The position numbers and the translations under genes are program-made. This document shows, piece after piece, positions 47,363 through 57,215 of a stretch of 64,000 bases of DNA; the first letter of the stretch is position 1, and the number at the start of each line of letters is the position of its first letter. A model generated the notes under the pieces. It searched no databases and was not told the origin of the DNA. It saw only the letters and a program-made list of their open reading frames with translations. This stretch comes from Bettongia penicillata ogilbyi (lineage: Eukaryota; Chordata; Mammalia; Diprotodontia; Potoroidae): the NCBI GenBank assembly GCA_023548195.1, contig JAJHZJ010000008.1, forward strand, positions 2,256,232 through 2,320,231, in the 5' to 3' direction.

Positions 47363-47600
47363 AGCAACCTGCCAATAATCAAGGACAGTCCACTCTGCAG
47401 CCTCTGCCACCTTCGCACAAACAACATTCTGCACAGCATCATCCATCCATCACTTCTCTCAATAGAAACTCTCTGACCAATAGGAGGAACCAGAGTCCGG
47501 CCCCGCCGGCTGCTTTGCCCGCCGAGCTGCAAACCACACCCGAGTCCGTCCAGCTGCAGGACAGCTGGGTCCTTGGCAGTAATGTACCACTGGAAAGCAG
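47363..47600 (+). CDS. TENM3: Internal coding exon of teneurin-3 (cytoplasmic N-terminal region)
   Basis: The only supported coding segment. A T-rich tract ending in AG at 47361-47362 precedes it and GTAACT follows at 47601. The first two bases (AG) complete a codon begun upstream, then 78 codons run open from CAA at 47365, and the last two bases (AG) open a codon finished in the next exon, probably the Arg of the PLESR motif. The residues match my memory of human TENM3 at roughly positions 171-250: an N-terminal [19 protein letters not shown] part, then [11 protein letters not shown], a proline-rich [11 protein letters not shown] stretch, and a [17 protein letters not shown] end. TENM2 differs here as I recall it (LNSNVPLET and a different proline stretch), so TENM3 is preferred. 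Teneurins are type II single-pass proteins that bind latrophilins and other teneurins at synapses. This part lies in the cytoplasm before the membrane span, and its prolines could bind SH3-type partners. GC- and CpG-richer than its surroundings. The exon length (238) is not a multiple of three. Confidence 0.9.
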
Positions 47601-47606
47601 GTAACT
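47601..47606 (+). promoter_or_regulatory. TENM3: 5' splice site (donor) of the TENM3 exon
   Basis: CAG|GTAACT, a good match to the mammalian donor pattern, placed exactly where the teneurin sequence breaks inside the Arg codon after PLES. Confidence 0.85.
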
Positions 47607-48069
47607 ACTGTATAAGAGTTTTCTCAGTCTTTTGGCAACTGAGACAAAGCAATAGCACATCCTAGGATTTCAGAGATTCTTGTACAGTGAACAGCTAAAC
47701 CACTTACCACTTTTTGCATCGAGGGTTGAAAAATAAACTAATCTAAACTTTCCTCTCAGAGTTCAAGTGTACTTCAATCATCCAAGCTGTATTTTGTCCC
47801 TCCTGCTCTTTAAAAGTTCAAGTAGTCATAAAAAGATACATCATGAGTATTTGATTATTTTTACCCTTGAAGGCTAAGGAGACCCTTCTTAGCCTGTGGG
47901 AGAAAGTAGAAATCTGTATCATTTTCTCTTCCACAAATTCTAACCAAACACCCAAAGGTTACAGGAAATATACGAAAGGCTATTCCTTGGATTCAATATT
48001 CTCTCTCCTCTGTTCTTTCCTTCATGTCCTGTCTCCTATTTTTCTACCGCTATTCTTTCTGGTAAGTCA
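47607..48069. other. Intron just after the TENM3 exon
   Basis: Unique sequence, no repeats recognised, no second exon. Confidence 0.55.
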
Positions 48070-48227
48070 TCAAATGATAGATTCTTACACTTGGAAAAGA
48101 ATTTAGAGGTCAGTTAGTTCTGTGATCTCTTCTTCTTAGTCACTGGCCAGTAGCTGTTTCTCCTGTTGGTTTAACCCCAATGACAAGGAACAATTTGTTT
48201 CACGAGGTATCCTTTTTCATTGATGGT

Positions 48228-48451
48228 ACCGCAGAAAGAACAGTGAACTTGGAGTCAGGAGGACTGAGGTTAAGTCCTGAGTTTGTTTAGAAGTTTTTTT
48301 GTGACTTGGGTCAAGTAGCCCCAACTCTCTGAGCCTGTTTCCTCATCTGAACAGTGGTGATAATCACAAGTGCACCCCCTTTGTCACTGGTTTGTCATAA
48401 AATATTTGGTAAACCTCGAAGTACTCTATACATGAGTTATGTGTTATTATC
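48228..48451 (+). repeat. MIR nested in the CR1/L3 fragment
   Basis: AGTGAACTTGGAGTCAGGAG, GAGCCTGTTTCCTCATCTGA, AAACCTCGAAGTACTCTATA and a TTATTATCAT end. Confidence 0.7.
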
Positions 48452-48535
48452 ATATAATATATATCACATATAATTACATATCTCTAGAATAGTTATGTTA
48501 GAATAATATATAATATGTATATATATTATTTATAG
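48452..48535. repeat. AT-rich low-complexity run
   Basis: ATAATATATATCACATATAA and related TATATA blocks. Confidence 0.8.
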
Positions 48536-48894
48536 ACAGATTATTTAAAAAAACACTAAAATTTATCTCCCTATAAATTCCACTCACTGAATCTAATTCT
48601 ATGCCCCAGAGAAACACAGAATGATTCCACTTCTTTTCTATATAACAAGTGTTCAAATGCTTGGACAACTCTGGCCCATTCCCTCAATTACCCATCTTCC
48701 ATGTGAAACATCCTCAATTCCTTCTGTCATTTCCCTTATGGCATTGTTTCCAGATATTTTACAGTCCTGTCTATTCCTTCAACACACTCTAGTTTGTTAG
48801 CAACTTTCTTAAAAAATTTGATGATCAATAGATAGTAAACTCCCTGGGAAGAAAGGGCAATTTAACAGAGATTGTTTGTGTCATATAACCACAA

Positions 48895-49290
48895 GAGGCT
48901 TGTGATGGTCCAAAAAGAAAACCAGCCCTTTTTCTGGTCCTGTCGCTGACATGAACAGGCTGTTTGACCCTGGACAATTCACTTAACCTCTCAGTCCCAC
49001 CTCCTCCCCAGAAAATCTTTAAGGCTACTGGTGATAGAGTAGGGACTTGGTTACAGTTGGAAGAGGGAGGGTTTTTTTACTCAGTTTTCTGTATCCATGA
49101 TGGCATAGTCTAATGTTAAAGGAAAAAAACCTAACCTATAATTTATATTTTAAAAATAAAATAATTTATATAGTTTCCTCTTAATTTAATGACCTAGTAG
49201 AAGGAGCTGCCTCCCTCCATTATGCCTTCTCAACTTCATTGTCCTTATGTGTAAAACAAAAGGGTTAGATTCTTTTATCTGTCTTCTCTG
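48895..49290 (+). repeat. Two worn MIR-like fragments
   Basis: TTTGACCCTGGACAATTCAC and TTAACCTCTCAGTCCCACC at 48964; later TCATTGTCCTTATGTGTAAA and ACAAAAGGGTTAGATTCTTT near 49236. Confidence 0.5.
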
Positions 49291-49489
49291 ATTTCCCCTA
49301 AACCACCAATGATTAAGTCCTTTAAAATGTCTTTCATGAAAAAGACCATGGTAAGAGTGGTAGCCCACCTTTTTATCTATTGTCACTGATCTTCTTATGG
49401 TAAATGATTTAAAGTCAAGAGAGATGTGACATATTCAAAAGTTCAAGCTACTCAGTTTCTGGGTAATTCATCATTTTAATAATTATGCT

Positions 49490-49960
49490 AGCAATAATTC
49501 ATTAAAGGGGTCAGTGACTCACTTGAATGCCAAAGACCCCTCGTGGAACCTACTCACCCCTTGTATGCCCTTGGAAAAGGGGGTGTTCCTGAGGGGTGGC
49601 AATGGACTTTGACTGGTTAACAATTAATGAGAAGAATGAATATTATAATGAGAGGGGGACCTATTCTTATGAGGAGCAGGGGATATGAATTTGGTTATGT
49701 CAGTTACTTCCAAATCACCCCCAGCCTTGGGCAATCCAGACAAAGGATCAACCCCCCTCCCCAAAACTGCCTTTAGTGGAACACAATGGACTGTAATTCA
49801 TCTTAGCTTAAATTCTTTGTAAGGTTTTCTAATTGGATAGGGCAACAAGTCCACCTAGATAATATAGTCTAGGTGGGGTAAATTTTGGGGAAAGGTTAAG
49901 CATCTCCCCAGGAATTTGTTATTTAGTAATCATTTCTCTCAGAGATCTTAAATATCAGGT
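49490..49960. other. Unclassified block, possibly an LTR remnant
   Basis: More GC- and C-rich than its surroundings, with G and C runs (AAGGGGGTGTTCCTGAGGGG, CAACCCCCCTCCCC). No terminal repeats or retroviral frames found, so the LTR idea is only a guess. Confidence 0.3.
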
Positions 49961-49964
49961 TTTC

Positions 49965-50095
49965 TCTGTCTCACACCCTCATTTTATAGATAAAGGAACT
50001 GGGAGATAAATTGAGTTGGCCAAATTCATTTAGCCAATTAGTGCAAGAGCTGGGATTCAAATTCAAGTCTTCTGAGAACAAATCCATTGTTTTAG
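49965..50095 (-). repeat. MIR fragment
   Basis: CACCCTCATTTTATAGATAA, AGGAACTGGGAGATAAATTG, GAGCTGGGATTCAAATTCAA. Confidence 0.7.
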
Positions 50096-50119
50096 TTTAG
50101 GAGAAAGGTGATGGTTTCC

Positions 50120-50760
50120 CTACTGTGATGCTGTGCATATTCCCCCAAACCCTCTTCATGATAATTTTTCTTCCCTTTCCCAAATCTTCCATTTGATTGT
50201 GGAGGGGTGGGGAACAGTCAAGGAGGACATAACTACAGTATTCTGGACCCTCTGGAACACTTTCTCATTTGATAATATTTGTCACGAAATGCTGATGCCA
50301 GCACCAGGAACCCTTGAAGGTTAACTTGAGCATTCAAATTAGCTCCAGGGAGTGTAACACAAGATGGAAAATGCTGTCTCACAGTGGTTTGTGCCAAAGA
50401 GACAGAGCATCTAAACCAATTGTACCCTGAGGATCAGCCAGCAGGAGACTCTCACCAGTTTCCAAAGGTCAAAATCTTTTTTTATTGAGCTCTTTCTTGA
50501 GACCTAAGAACAAGGTATCAAAATCTTTTCCCCAAAAGAGCAAGAAACCACTTGTCTTATAATCCATGACGTCAGCTTCAAGTAGTTGAACTTTCTTTTT
50601 TATTGCATTTGGTTTGAAGAGGGCAAATCAGACACTAGATCCCACTTTTTTTCCAGATAAAGATTGATGTGTACAGATTCATTGCATTCCGGTTGGTTAA
50701 TTTGGGGGAGGCTTTTTTTTCCCTCAAGGTTATTAGCACAGAGCTAAATTTACCTATGAT
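50120..50760. other. Unclassified block, possibly an LTR remnant
   Basis: Contains GTCACGAAATGCTGATGCCA, TTTTTATTGAGCTCTTTCTT and AGCAAGAAACCACTTGTC. Reads as repeat-like but I cannot place it. Confidence 0.3.
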
Positions 50761-51149
50761 AATTAATTAGCAGTCACCGAACAACTAATCAACACTGATT
50801 CACTATTGTCACTTGGCAACATTTTATTAGGAAAAAAGTAATTTTCCAGTTGAGTCATCAAATTGAATATGTATAATTGCATTGTAGTTGACAATAATTG
50901 TTTTGACAAATATTTATGAAATATGTCAAGTTAAGTCATCAGAACCATGTTTAATTTTATGTATTGGGTACAACATAAGAGAATTGAATACTTAACTAAC
51001 CGTGTTCTTGGCAAGGAGAGTAGTGTCTCCAGTGAAAGGATACAGACTTACGTTAGAGAAGGATAAAAATTCAGTGGTTCTTGTGACTCTCTCTGCATAG
51101 AGTACAGGACTATAATAACAGTATATTGCCATATTTTATTTATACATTG
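50761..51149. other. Intronic sequence, nothing recognised
   Basis: AT-rich with TGATAATTAATTAGCAGTCA. No gene. Confidence 0.45.
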
Positions 51150-52410
51150 CCTTTAGTTTTGCACATAATCTCCTCCCCCCTCCATTTTTATGCAATCTGC
51201 CACACCCAGAGTCTAGGAACTCTTCAAAGAATGGAAGGAAATGATGTTCTCAGCTTTTCTTTAAGGCCAACATATAGTCAATAGATTGGAACAATATTCA
51301 TTTTTGTTTTTTTAACGTGCTTTCCATTAGCATTATGGTAATCATTTGATCTATTGTTTTCTTCCTTTTGATTGTTTTACTTTGTCCCACTTCCTAGAAG
51401 TATGGCAGTGCTTCCCTGAAATCTACATATTCATCATTTCTTACACTTGAGTAATATTCCATTACATTAATTATCACAATTGGTTTGGTCAGTGGACATC
51501 TATTTTCTTTCTGGTTCTTTGCTAAGCACACACACAAAAAAATGCTGCAATAAAATTTTTAGTGTACGTGGTCCTGTTCTTTCTGACTTGGGTCTCCTTG
51601 AGATATATGCCTAACTATTAGATCTCTGAGTCAAAGGGTATTGGATATTTTTGACACTTTCTTTGCATCATTCCAGATTGCTTTTCAGTATGATCAGACC
51701 AATTCACAATTCTCCTAATAGTGTGTCTGTCTTTCTATAGCCCCTCCAACATGGAGTGTTTTCATCTATTGTCTTCCTTGCCCATTTGGGGAGTGTGGGT
51801 CGAAATTTAGAATTATCTTGAGTTGCATTTTTCTAATATTGGTGACTTGAAGCAATCTTTTATATGAGCATTATTCGCCTGCAATCCTTTTGAGAACATC
51901 TTACTACTAATCTATTGAGGAATGTCTCTTGGATTTACAAATTTTTATTGGTTTCCTATATATCTTGAATGACAGACATTTCTCAGAAATATTTGATGCA
52001 AATGTACACACACATTTTTTCTCACAGTTAACAGCTTCCCTTCTTATCTTTGCTATATTGGTTTGTTTTGTGTAAAAGTCTTTCAATTTCATGTACTCAA
52101 AACTTTTGTTTTTTATCTCTATATTGTATACATTGGTGTTTATCTTCCATGTTCCCTTTTATCCCTTCTTTGGTTAAGAATTCTCCTACTTATCACAGTC
52201 ATGAACATTCTCTACATCTCATGATATAGTTTTCTTTTAATTTTTTGAATGGTGTGAAGCTTAATATTAAGGGTTTATATCCATTTTGGATTTATTGTGG
52301 TATATGGTATCTGATAGTACTTTCTGCCAAACTACTTTCCAGTTTTCCCAGTAGTTCTTGTCAGATAAGGAAATTTCCCACAAATAATTGATAATTCCAG
52401 GGGTAGTCTG
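51150..52410 (-). mobile_element. L1 LINE 3' fragment, antisense to TENM3
   Basis: Reverse-strand L1 ORF2-end and 3'-UTR wording: GAGTAATATTCCATTACATT, GCTGCAATAAAATTTTTAGT, TGAGTCAAAGGGTATTGGAT, CACAATTCTCCTAATAGTGT, GTTGCATTTTTCTAATATTG, CAAAAGTCTTTCAATTTCA-like text, and CTTTCCAGTTTTCCCAGTAG. The L1's own 5' side is cut at about 52410. The coding frame is broken throughout. Confidence 0.8.
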
Positions 52411-53339
52411 CTATTTATTTATTTTTTTATTAGCCACAATAATCAGAGGTGAAATTGCAGTGTATTTTCAATATCTAGACCTTGTTAAGAAGTCATTCCT
52501 GTACAAAATTGCTGAGTGAGGGTTGCTGGGAGATAGATTTTTGCGAGGTATTTATCCATTTCATAGGAACACCAAGTGACCCTTCAGTATAGTTATATCA
52601 GTACTAGCTTTATTTTCAAAGATTGAAGCAGAAGGAAAAAAATCATTAACATGATGGTTTCTTTTTATGTATAGGAAGGGAAGAACATAGTTCCCCATTG
52701 ACTGTCATCCTACAAAGTGAAATGAGCTATTTTAATCTGAAATACACATTTTTGTTATTTTCTTCTTGCCATCCAGGTATAACATCTTTTAATACTGTTA
52801 ATCCAAGGTAAATAGTGTTTGAACTTTCAGTCACTCAGCTGATAAATATAAACTGCGATGTGAATATCTCACATTGTAGCCAACACAGTGCTACTGGGTT
52901 TGTTTAATAATCTCACTTGGTTGGAACTCTTGAGGTGAAGAGCCAGTCTTATTTGACATTGATTTTTTTTCTTTTTTTAAAGTCCCCTATTGTGTATGAT
53001 TCTAAGGCTCAGTTTCAGTTCCATTAACAACTTTAGCTGGGCTAGCTCATCCCTCGTCCTTTATGTGTGTGAGGTTGGTTTTTAAAATTTTTTTGTTGTG
53101 TTTTGTTTTGGTTTTGGTTTGTTGGGTTTTTTTTAATCCAACAAGTAGTTTAATCTTGGGGCATTCTTTTAGTTGGTGGCTATGCTAGTGCCAACCCCAC
53201 CCCCAACTGCATAACTGTCATTTATAAGATAGTTCATTATTATTGAAGACCATTTTCCACTTCTTTTCTTTACCTTCTCTTCTAAGCATAGTTAGTAATA
53301 GTTGACTATAGTGGTGTTATGCAAGTTGACTTGGGCAGT
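52411..53339. other. Intronic sequence, T/G-rich in part
   Basis: A GTTTTG-type run lies at 53086-53135. Nothing else recognised. Confidence 0.5.
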
Positions 53340-53480
53340 AAGATTTGGACCTTAGCAGTCTAGTCCAGCACTCATTTTACAGATGAGGAAACTGAGGGTC
53401 AGAGAAGAGAAATTACCTGGATGAGATCAGACTAAGTCATAGAATTGATATTCAAATCTATGTCTTCCTCCTACTACAGA
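53340..53480 (-). repeat. MIR fragment
   Basis: CTCATTTTACAGATGAGGAA, ACTGAGGGTCAGAGAAGAGA, GATATTCAAATCTATGTCTT. Confidence 0.8.
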
Positions 53481-53984
53481 GTTGTAATCCATGAAATGAA
53501 GAATACTTTGTAAACATTTTAGTTTCAGGGGATTATAAAGAAAATAAGAAGGGGAGGTTGATTTTTTTTGTTCTCACTCCATATTTCAGCATAGCTTTCA
53601 GTTTGATTTATTAGAAAGCATATTTCCATCAGACCCAGCTTCTTTCATCCTTTTTTTTTATTTCTTTACTCTAATGAATGTAATTTTTGATACATTTGAT
53701 AGATTTGTGCTTTAGCCAGCCTGGAGTAGTTCAGTTTTATTATTTACTTTATTTTCTATTATTGAAAATAGCTTGGGGAAAAACTAGAAATTCCTGTTAT
53801 GTAAGGCACAAAGTTGCTCTGATCGTTAACCCCATCCCACCCTCGCCCTACAGATAAGAATCTTTTTTTTAGAGTTAACTTTAAAGCAGAATGTATTCTT
53901 TACCAACATTTCCCTTTACTGTTTTTTTCTCCCGTACATGATCACAGCTTCTACACGTAATAGCCTACAAACATTTTCCTCAAA
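53481..53984. other. Intronic sequence, nothing recognised
   Basis: No gene or repeat supported. Confidence 0.45.
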
Positions 53985-54370
53985 ACTTCTAGTGATGGAG
54001 AACTAATGGCTTACCGGGGTAATTCATTTCACGAGGATTCAGTTCCAGTTGTTAGGACCTTATCTTTATAGCCATGCAAAAATCTGCCTCTCTGAAATGT
54101 TGAATGCTGAGCAAACCAGGTCTCTTTCATGATAACTCTTCAGATATTTGAAGTTAACTGTAAAGCCTGTGCCTCTCCATTGCTATGAGTCCCTTTCAAT
54201 AGACTATAAACATCTTCGGTTCTTTTAAATATTCTTTGCATGGAATTATCTCCATCCCTTAAGAATCTTGGTTCCCCCTTCTCTATTCAGTCATGCCCCA
54301 TCTTGCTTATGACCTGTTTCAACTGTGGTACCCCAAACTGGGTTATAGTATCACAGGACTTCCCTTGTTC
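53985..54370 (-). mobile_element. CR1/L3 LINE fragment
   Basis: Reverse CR1/L3 wording: AGTGATGGAGAACTAATGGC, AAAATCTGCCTCTCTGAAAT, CTTCAGATATTTGAAGTTAA, GGTACCCCAAACTGGGTTAT. Confidence 0.8.
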
Positions 54371-54587
54371 TAGACCCCATTCCTCTTAATGTAGCTTATC
54401 AGCATAAGAAATGCTTCTGGAGAAATGTACAAGAGCAGATGAAAAGCTTTGAATGGGAGAATATCGCAACAGGTTTGAAAGGTGAAGAGGGATCAGTCCA
54501 GTGCTAAGAAATACATCATTTTTACCTTTACTCAGTCCCTCTGACCTTCAGCAGTTTAACTGCTGCTTCCACAGTCCTCTGTGGTAT
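54371..54587. other. Intronic sequence, nothing recognised
   Basis: No gene or repeat supported. Confidence 0.4.
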
Positions 54588-54652
54588 GTATACGTGTATA
54601 TATATATGTTTATACATATACGTATAAGTACACACATACACATATACCATGT
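54588..54652. repeat. AT/TG/CA low-complexity run
   Basis: GTATATATATATGTTTATAC, then CACACATACACATATACC. Confidence 0.85.
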
Positions 54653-56049
54653 GTGTAGATTAAGTCATTCAGTAATCACCCATTAGATATAAGTATGATT
54701 GTTTCATTTGCAGTCATTTAATAAAAGATTTATTAAAGGTTAATTCTTTTATGAATGCTTCTTTGGCATTGATAGTTCATTAGTTATGTTTCCATTACCT
54801 TTACCTTGCAGTTTGGTAAATGCTTTGCTAATTATTAATGGATGAAATTGCATATTGAATGACTTCTTTATTGGTATATTTTTATTTAAATATCTAAATA
54901 TCCCGACCTGCTTTGATGTGAGATCAATTGATTGTGCTATTATAATTGCTCACTTGACTTTGTCCATTTTTTCCTGATACCTTCAATCTATTCAGAACCA
55001 ACCTTATACATAGGCAGAGTAGGCTACTGCCTACTATTAATGATTTCCGTGAATGTCAGGCAGCTTCCTCCCTGCCTCCAAGTCCCTGCCTTAGCTAATG
55101 GAACTCAATATTAAACACAATTCTCCTTACTTGGTTTTAAATTAACTATTTGACCATTCATGGTTTTTTTCTCCCCAAAATATGAAAACTGTTTAGCTAG
55201 ATAGAAATATTTAGTCCCTTTGAAAATTTTGATTGGAATGCTGCAACGTAAGCAAAATGTAAACCCCAAAAGCAGTTAATTGAACCATGTCTTTGTTCGT
55301 CAGTTATCTCTTCTGGCTCCCATTATTAAATGAGAAGCAAATGGATGGATCTTTATATCTATAGATCACAAGTCCCTCAATTTGGTCTTGAGAAGAAAAA
55401 AAATTAATCTATTCAAGACATAATGAATGGTAACTCTTCATACCTTTGAAACATTTAATTAATTAAAGTGGTAAATATTTTAGCATGAATCAATAAAAAC
55501 ACCAAGAGATGTATGTCTCCCTATCAGGCGTAACCCAGGCCAGATCTCTTATGAATTCTGAGTTTGATGGAACTATTGTACAATGGGGTTAGACTTTTTT
55601 TTTTATTAGTGTGATTTCCAGAGTAACCAGCTTCTTTTTAATAGCAATTAAGGCACCAGGAAAACATGCATTAATCATTTATAATAGGTCTTAAAGAATT
55701 TTCGTAAGCCTAGCCCTCTAAAATTACAATGCCATATACTGTAATGATGTTTTGGTTTCACATAACGAACCATCCATGTGCCTCATTCAATTGTAGAGTG
55801 CCTCAGGAAATGAATTCATAATAACTTCAAACAGATTTTCAGTTTTTTCCTTGGGAACATGATCAAATTAGGTCATGGAAGCTCTTTGGCTGATCATAAC
55901 TAGAGGTTTCTCGTCTGTCATTATCCTCTTTCAGCTAGGACCTATTCACCTTGAAGCCTACGTCTTCCTCCTCTTCAAGAATTAAGCTTGGAATGAATTT
56001 TCTTTTTTCTCATGTCTATCTCATGAGACATCCCTCAGTCTTTTCTCGT
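54653..56049. other. Repeat-poor intronic block
   Basis: No SINE, MIR or LINE wording recognised. No open frame with a motif. Confidence 0.5.
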
Positions 56050-56660
56050 TCACTTTTAATTTAGGTCTGAAGGTAATCCTCCATTGTACTTCTTTGCTAA
56101 AACTTTATTGCCCCTTTTCTCTACAGGCTTTGATGATTTTACTCTTACTACTTGTAACACAGGAGTTGTAATGCAGGAGTCCCAAATTTACCTTTCCCTC
56201 TATCCAAGCCAATGATCTCTTGTTCTTTCTTTTCAAAATCTTGCCAGTTTTCTGCCTCGGTTTTTATAGCCAGTTAATACATAAAACGTAATTACCTATC
56301 TCTTTGATTCTACAGTCTCCTTACCTTTTCTATCCTTTGCCTTTAAAAAAAAATACTCTTTTTGTCTTTATTTCTAACCTGTTGCCAAGCTTGTTGAGTT
56401 TCTTATAAAGCTTTTCTCCTACCCTTTGTTCTCCACTCAACAGCTTAACATCTTATCTGTGCAATTAAGCATCTGTGGAAGTCTAATAAATACTGTTTGA
56501 TTATAATCTCTCTGAGATGCCACTGCTGTGTTCTCTATGATTTCTTTTACATCTCACCTTCTTCCATTCTGTTCATCTCAAAACGCTGCTGCCAGAAATT
56601 ATCTTGCTCCATTTATTTTCTCTTCTAAATCCCCTTCCTCAGCTTCCTCTTGTCTCTGGC
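56050..56660 (+). mobile_element. Worn L2 LINE fragment
   Basis: TTTCTAACCTGTTGCCAAGC, AACGCTGCTGCCAGAAATTA and CTTCCTCAGCTTCCTCTTGT fit L2 order. The 5' part is doubtful. Confidence 0.5.
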
Positions 56661-57059
56661 TTTAGGGGGAAAAATACTTAATTGTCTGGATATTTACCAA
56701 GCCTATACAATGTACCAGCCAATAGTTGCTCTATAAGAGTTTGTGTTCCACCGCAGTGGCATTAAGAGCCAAGACAGCTTTTTCAGCCTTTATTTGGTTC
56801 TGGGTGTGATCACCGTGCTACTTAGAGTTGGCATAGATTTCCTTGAGGTAGGTGAGTAAACGAAGGGAGAAAGATTTCCAGAGGGAATGCCAAGGTTTGT
56901 TTTAAGAACAAGAGAAAACAAAGAGCCTGAAATCATATATTGGTTACCCACAGAATACTTCAGTAACTTGAGTTTATTGTAGAGAAAAAGGGTAAGAAAG
57001 TGGATGATTCTAAGAGGGAGAGGTTATGTAACAAAGCAGAATTTGAGACTGGGCTACAA
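56661..57059. other. Intronic sequence, nothing recognised
   Basis: No gene or repeat supported. Confidence 0.45.
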
Positions 57060-57215
57060 TCTCAAGGATCATCTATTTCAACCATCTTTACTTTATAAAG
57101 TTGGGAGACCCAGAGAAGGAAAGCGATTGTCCAAGATTTCAGAGGTAGTGACAGAGCTAAGATTAGCCCTGGTTTTCTGTTCTTTTTAATACACTGCATT
57201 GTTTTTCTGTTATCT
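57060..57215 (-). repeat. MIR-like fragment
   Basis: AGAGAAGGAAAGCGATTGTC, CAAGATTTCAGAGGTAGTGA, CAGAGCTAAGATTAGCCCTG. Confidence 0.6.

Larger units (their letters stand above)
48070..48800 (-). mobile_element. CR1/L3 LINE fragment, interrupted
   Basis: Reverse CR1/L3 wording in two parts: 48070-48225 (TTTAGAGGTCAGTTAGTTCT, AATTTGTTTCACGAGGTATC) and 48540-48800 (ATTCTATGCCCCAGAGAAAC, CCATCTTCCATGTGAAACAT, TTATGGCATTGTTTCCAGAT). A MIR and an AT run lie between. Confidence 0.7.

Noticed and set aside
47480..47560. GC-rich core of the exon as a CpG-island promoter
   Set aside because: Too short, and the CpGs fall in codons for the proline/alanine-rich stretch. No start-site signal.
47439..47660. 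Antisense open frame over the TENM3 exon
   Set aside because: Shadow of the real exon. It runs across the donor site into intron and has no family match.
51907..52092. Antisense open frame as a possible intact L1 protein
   Set aside because: It is a short surviving piece of a decayed L1 with stops and indels on either side.
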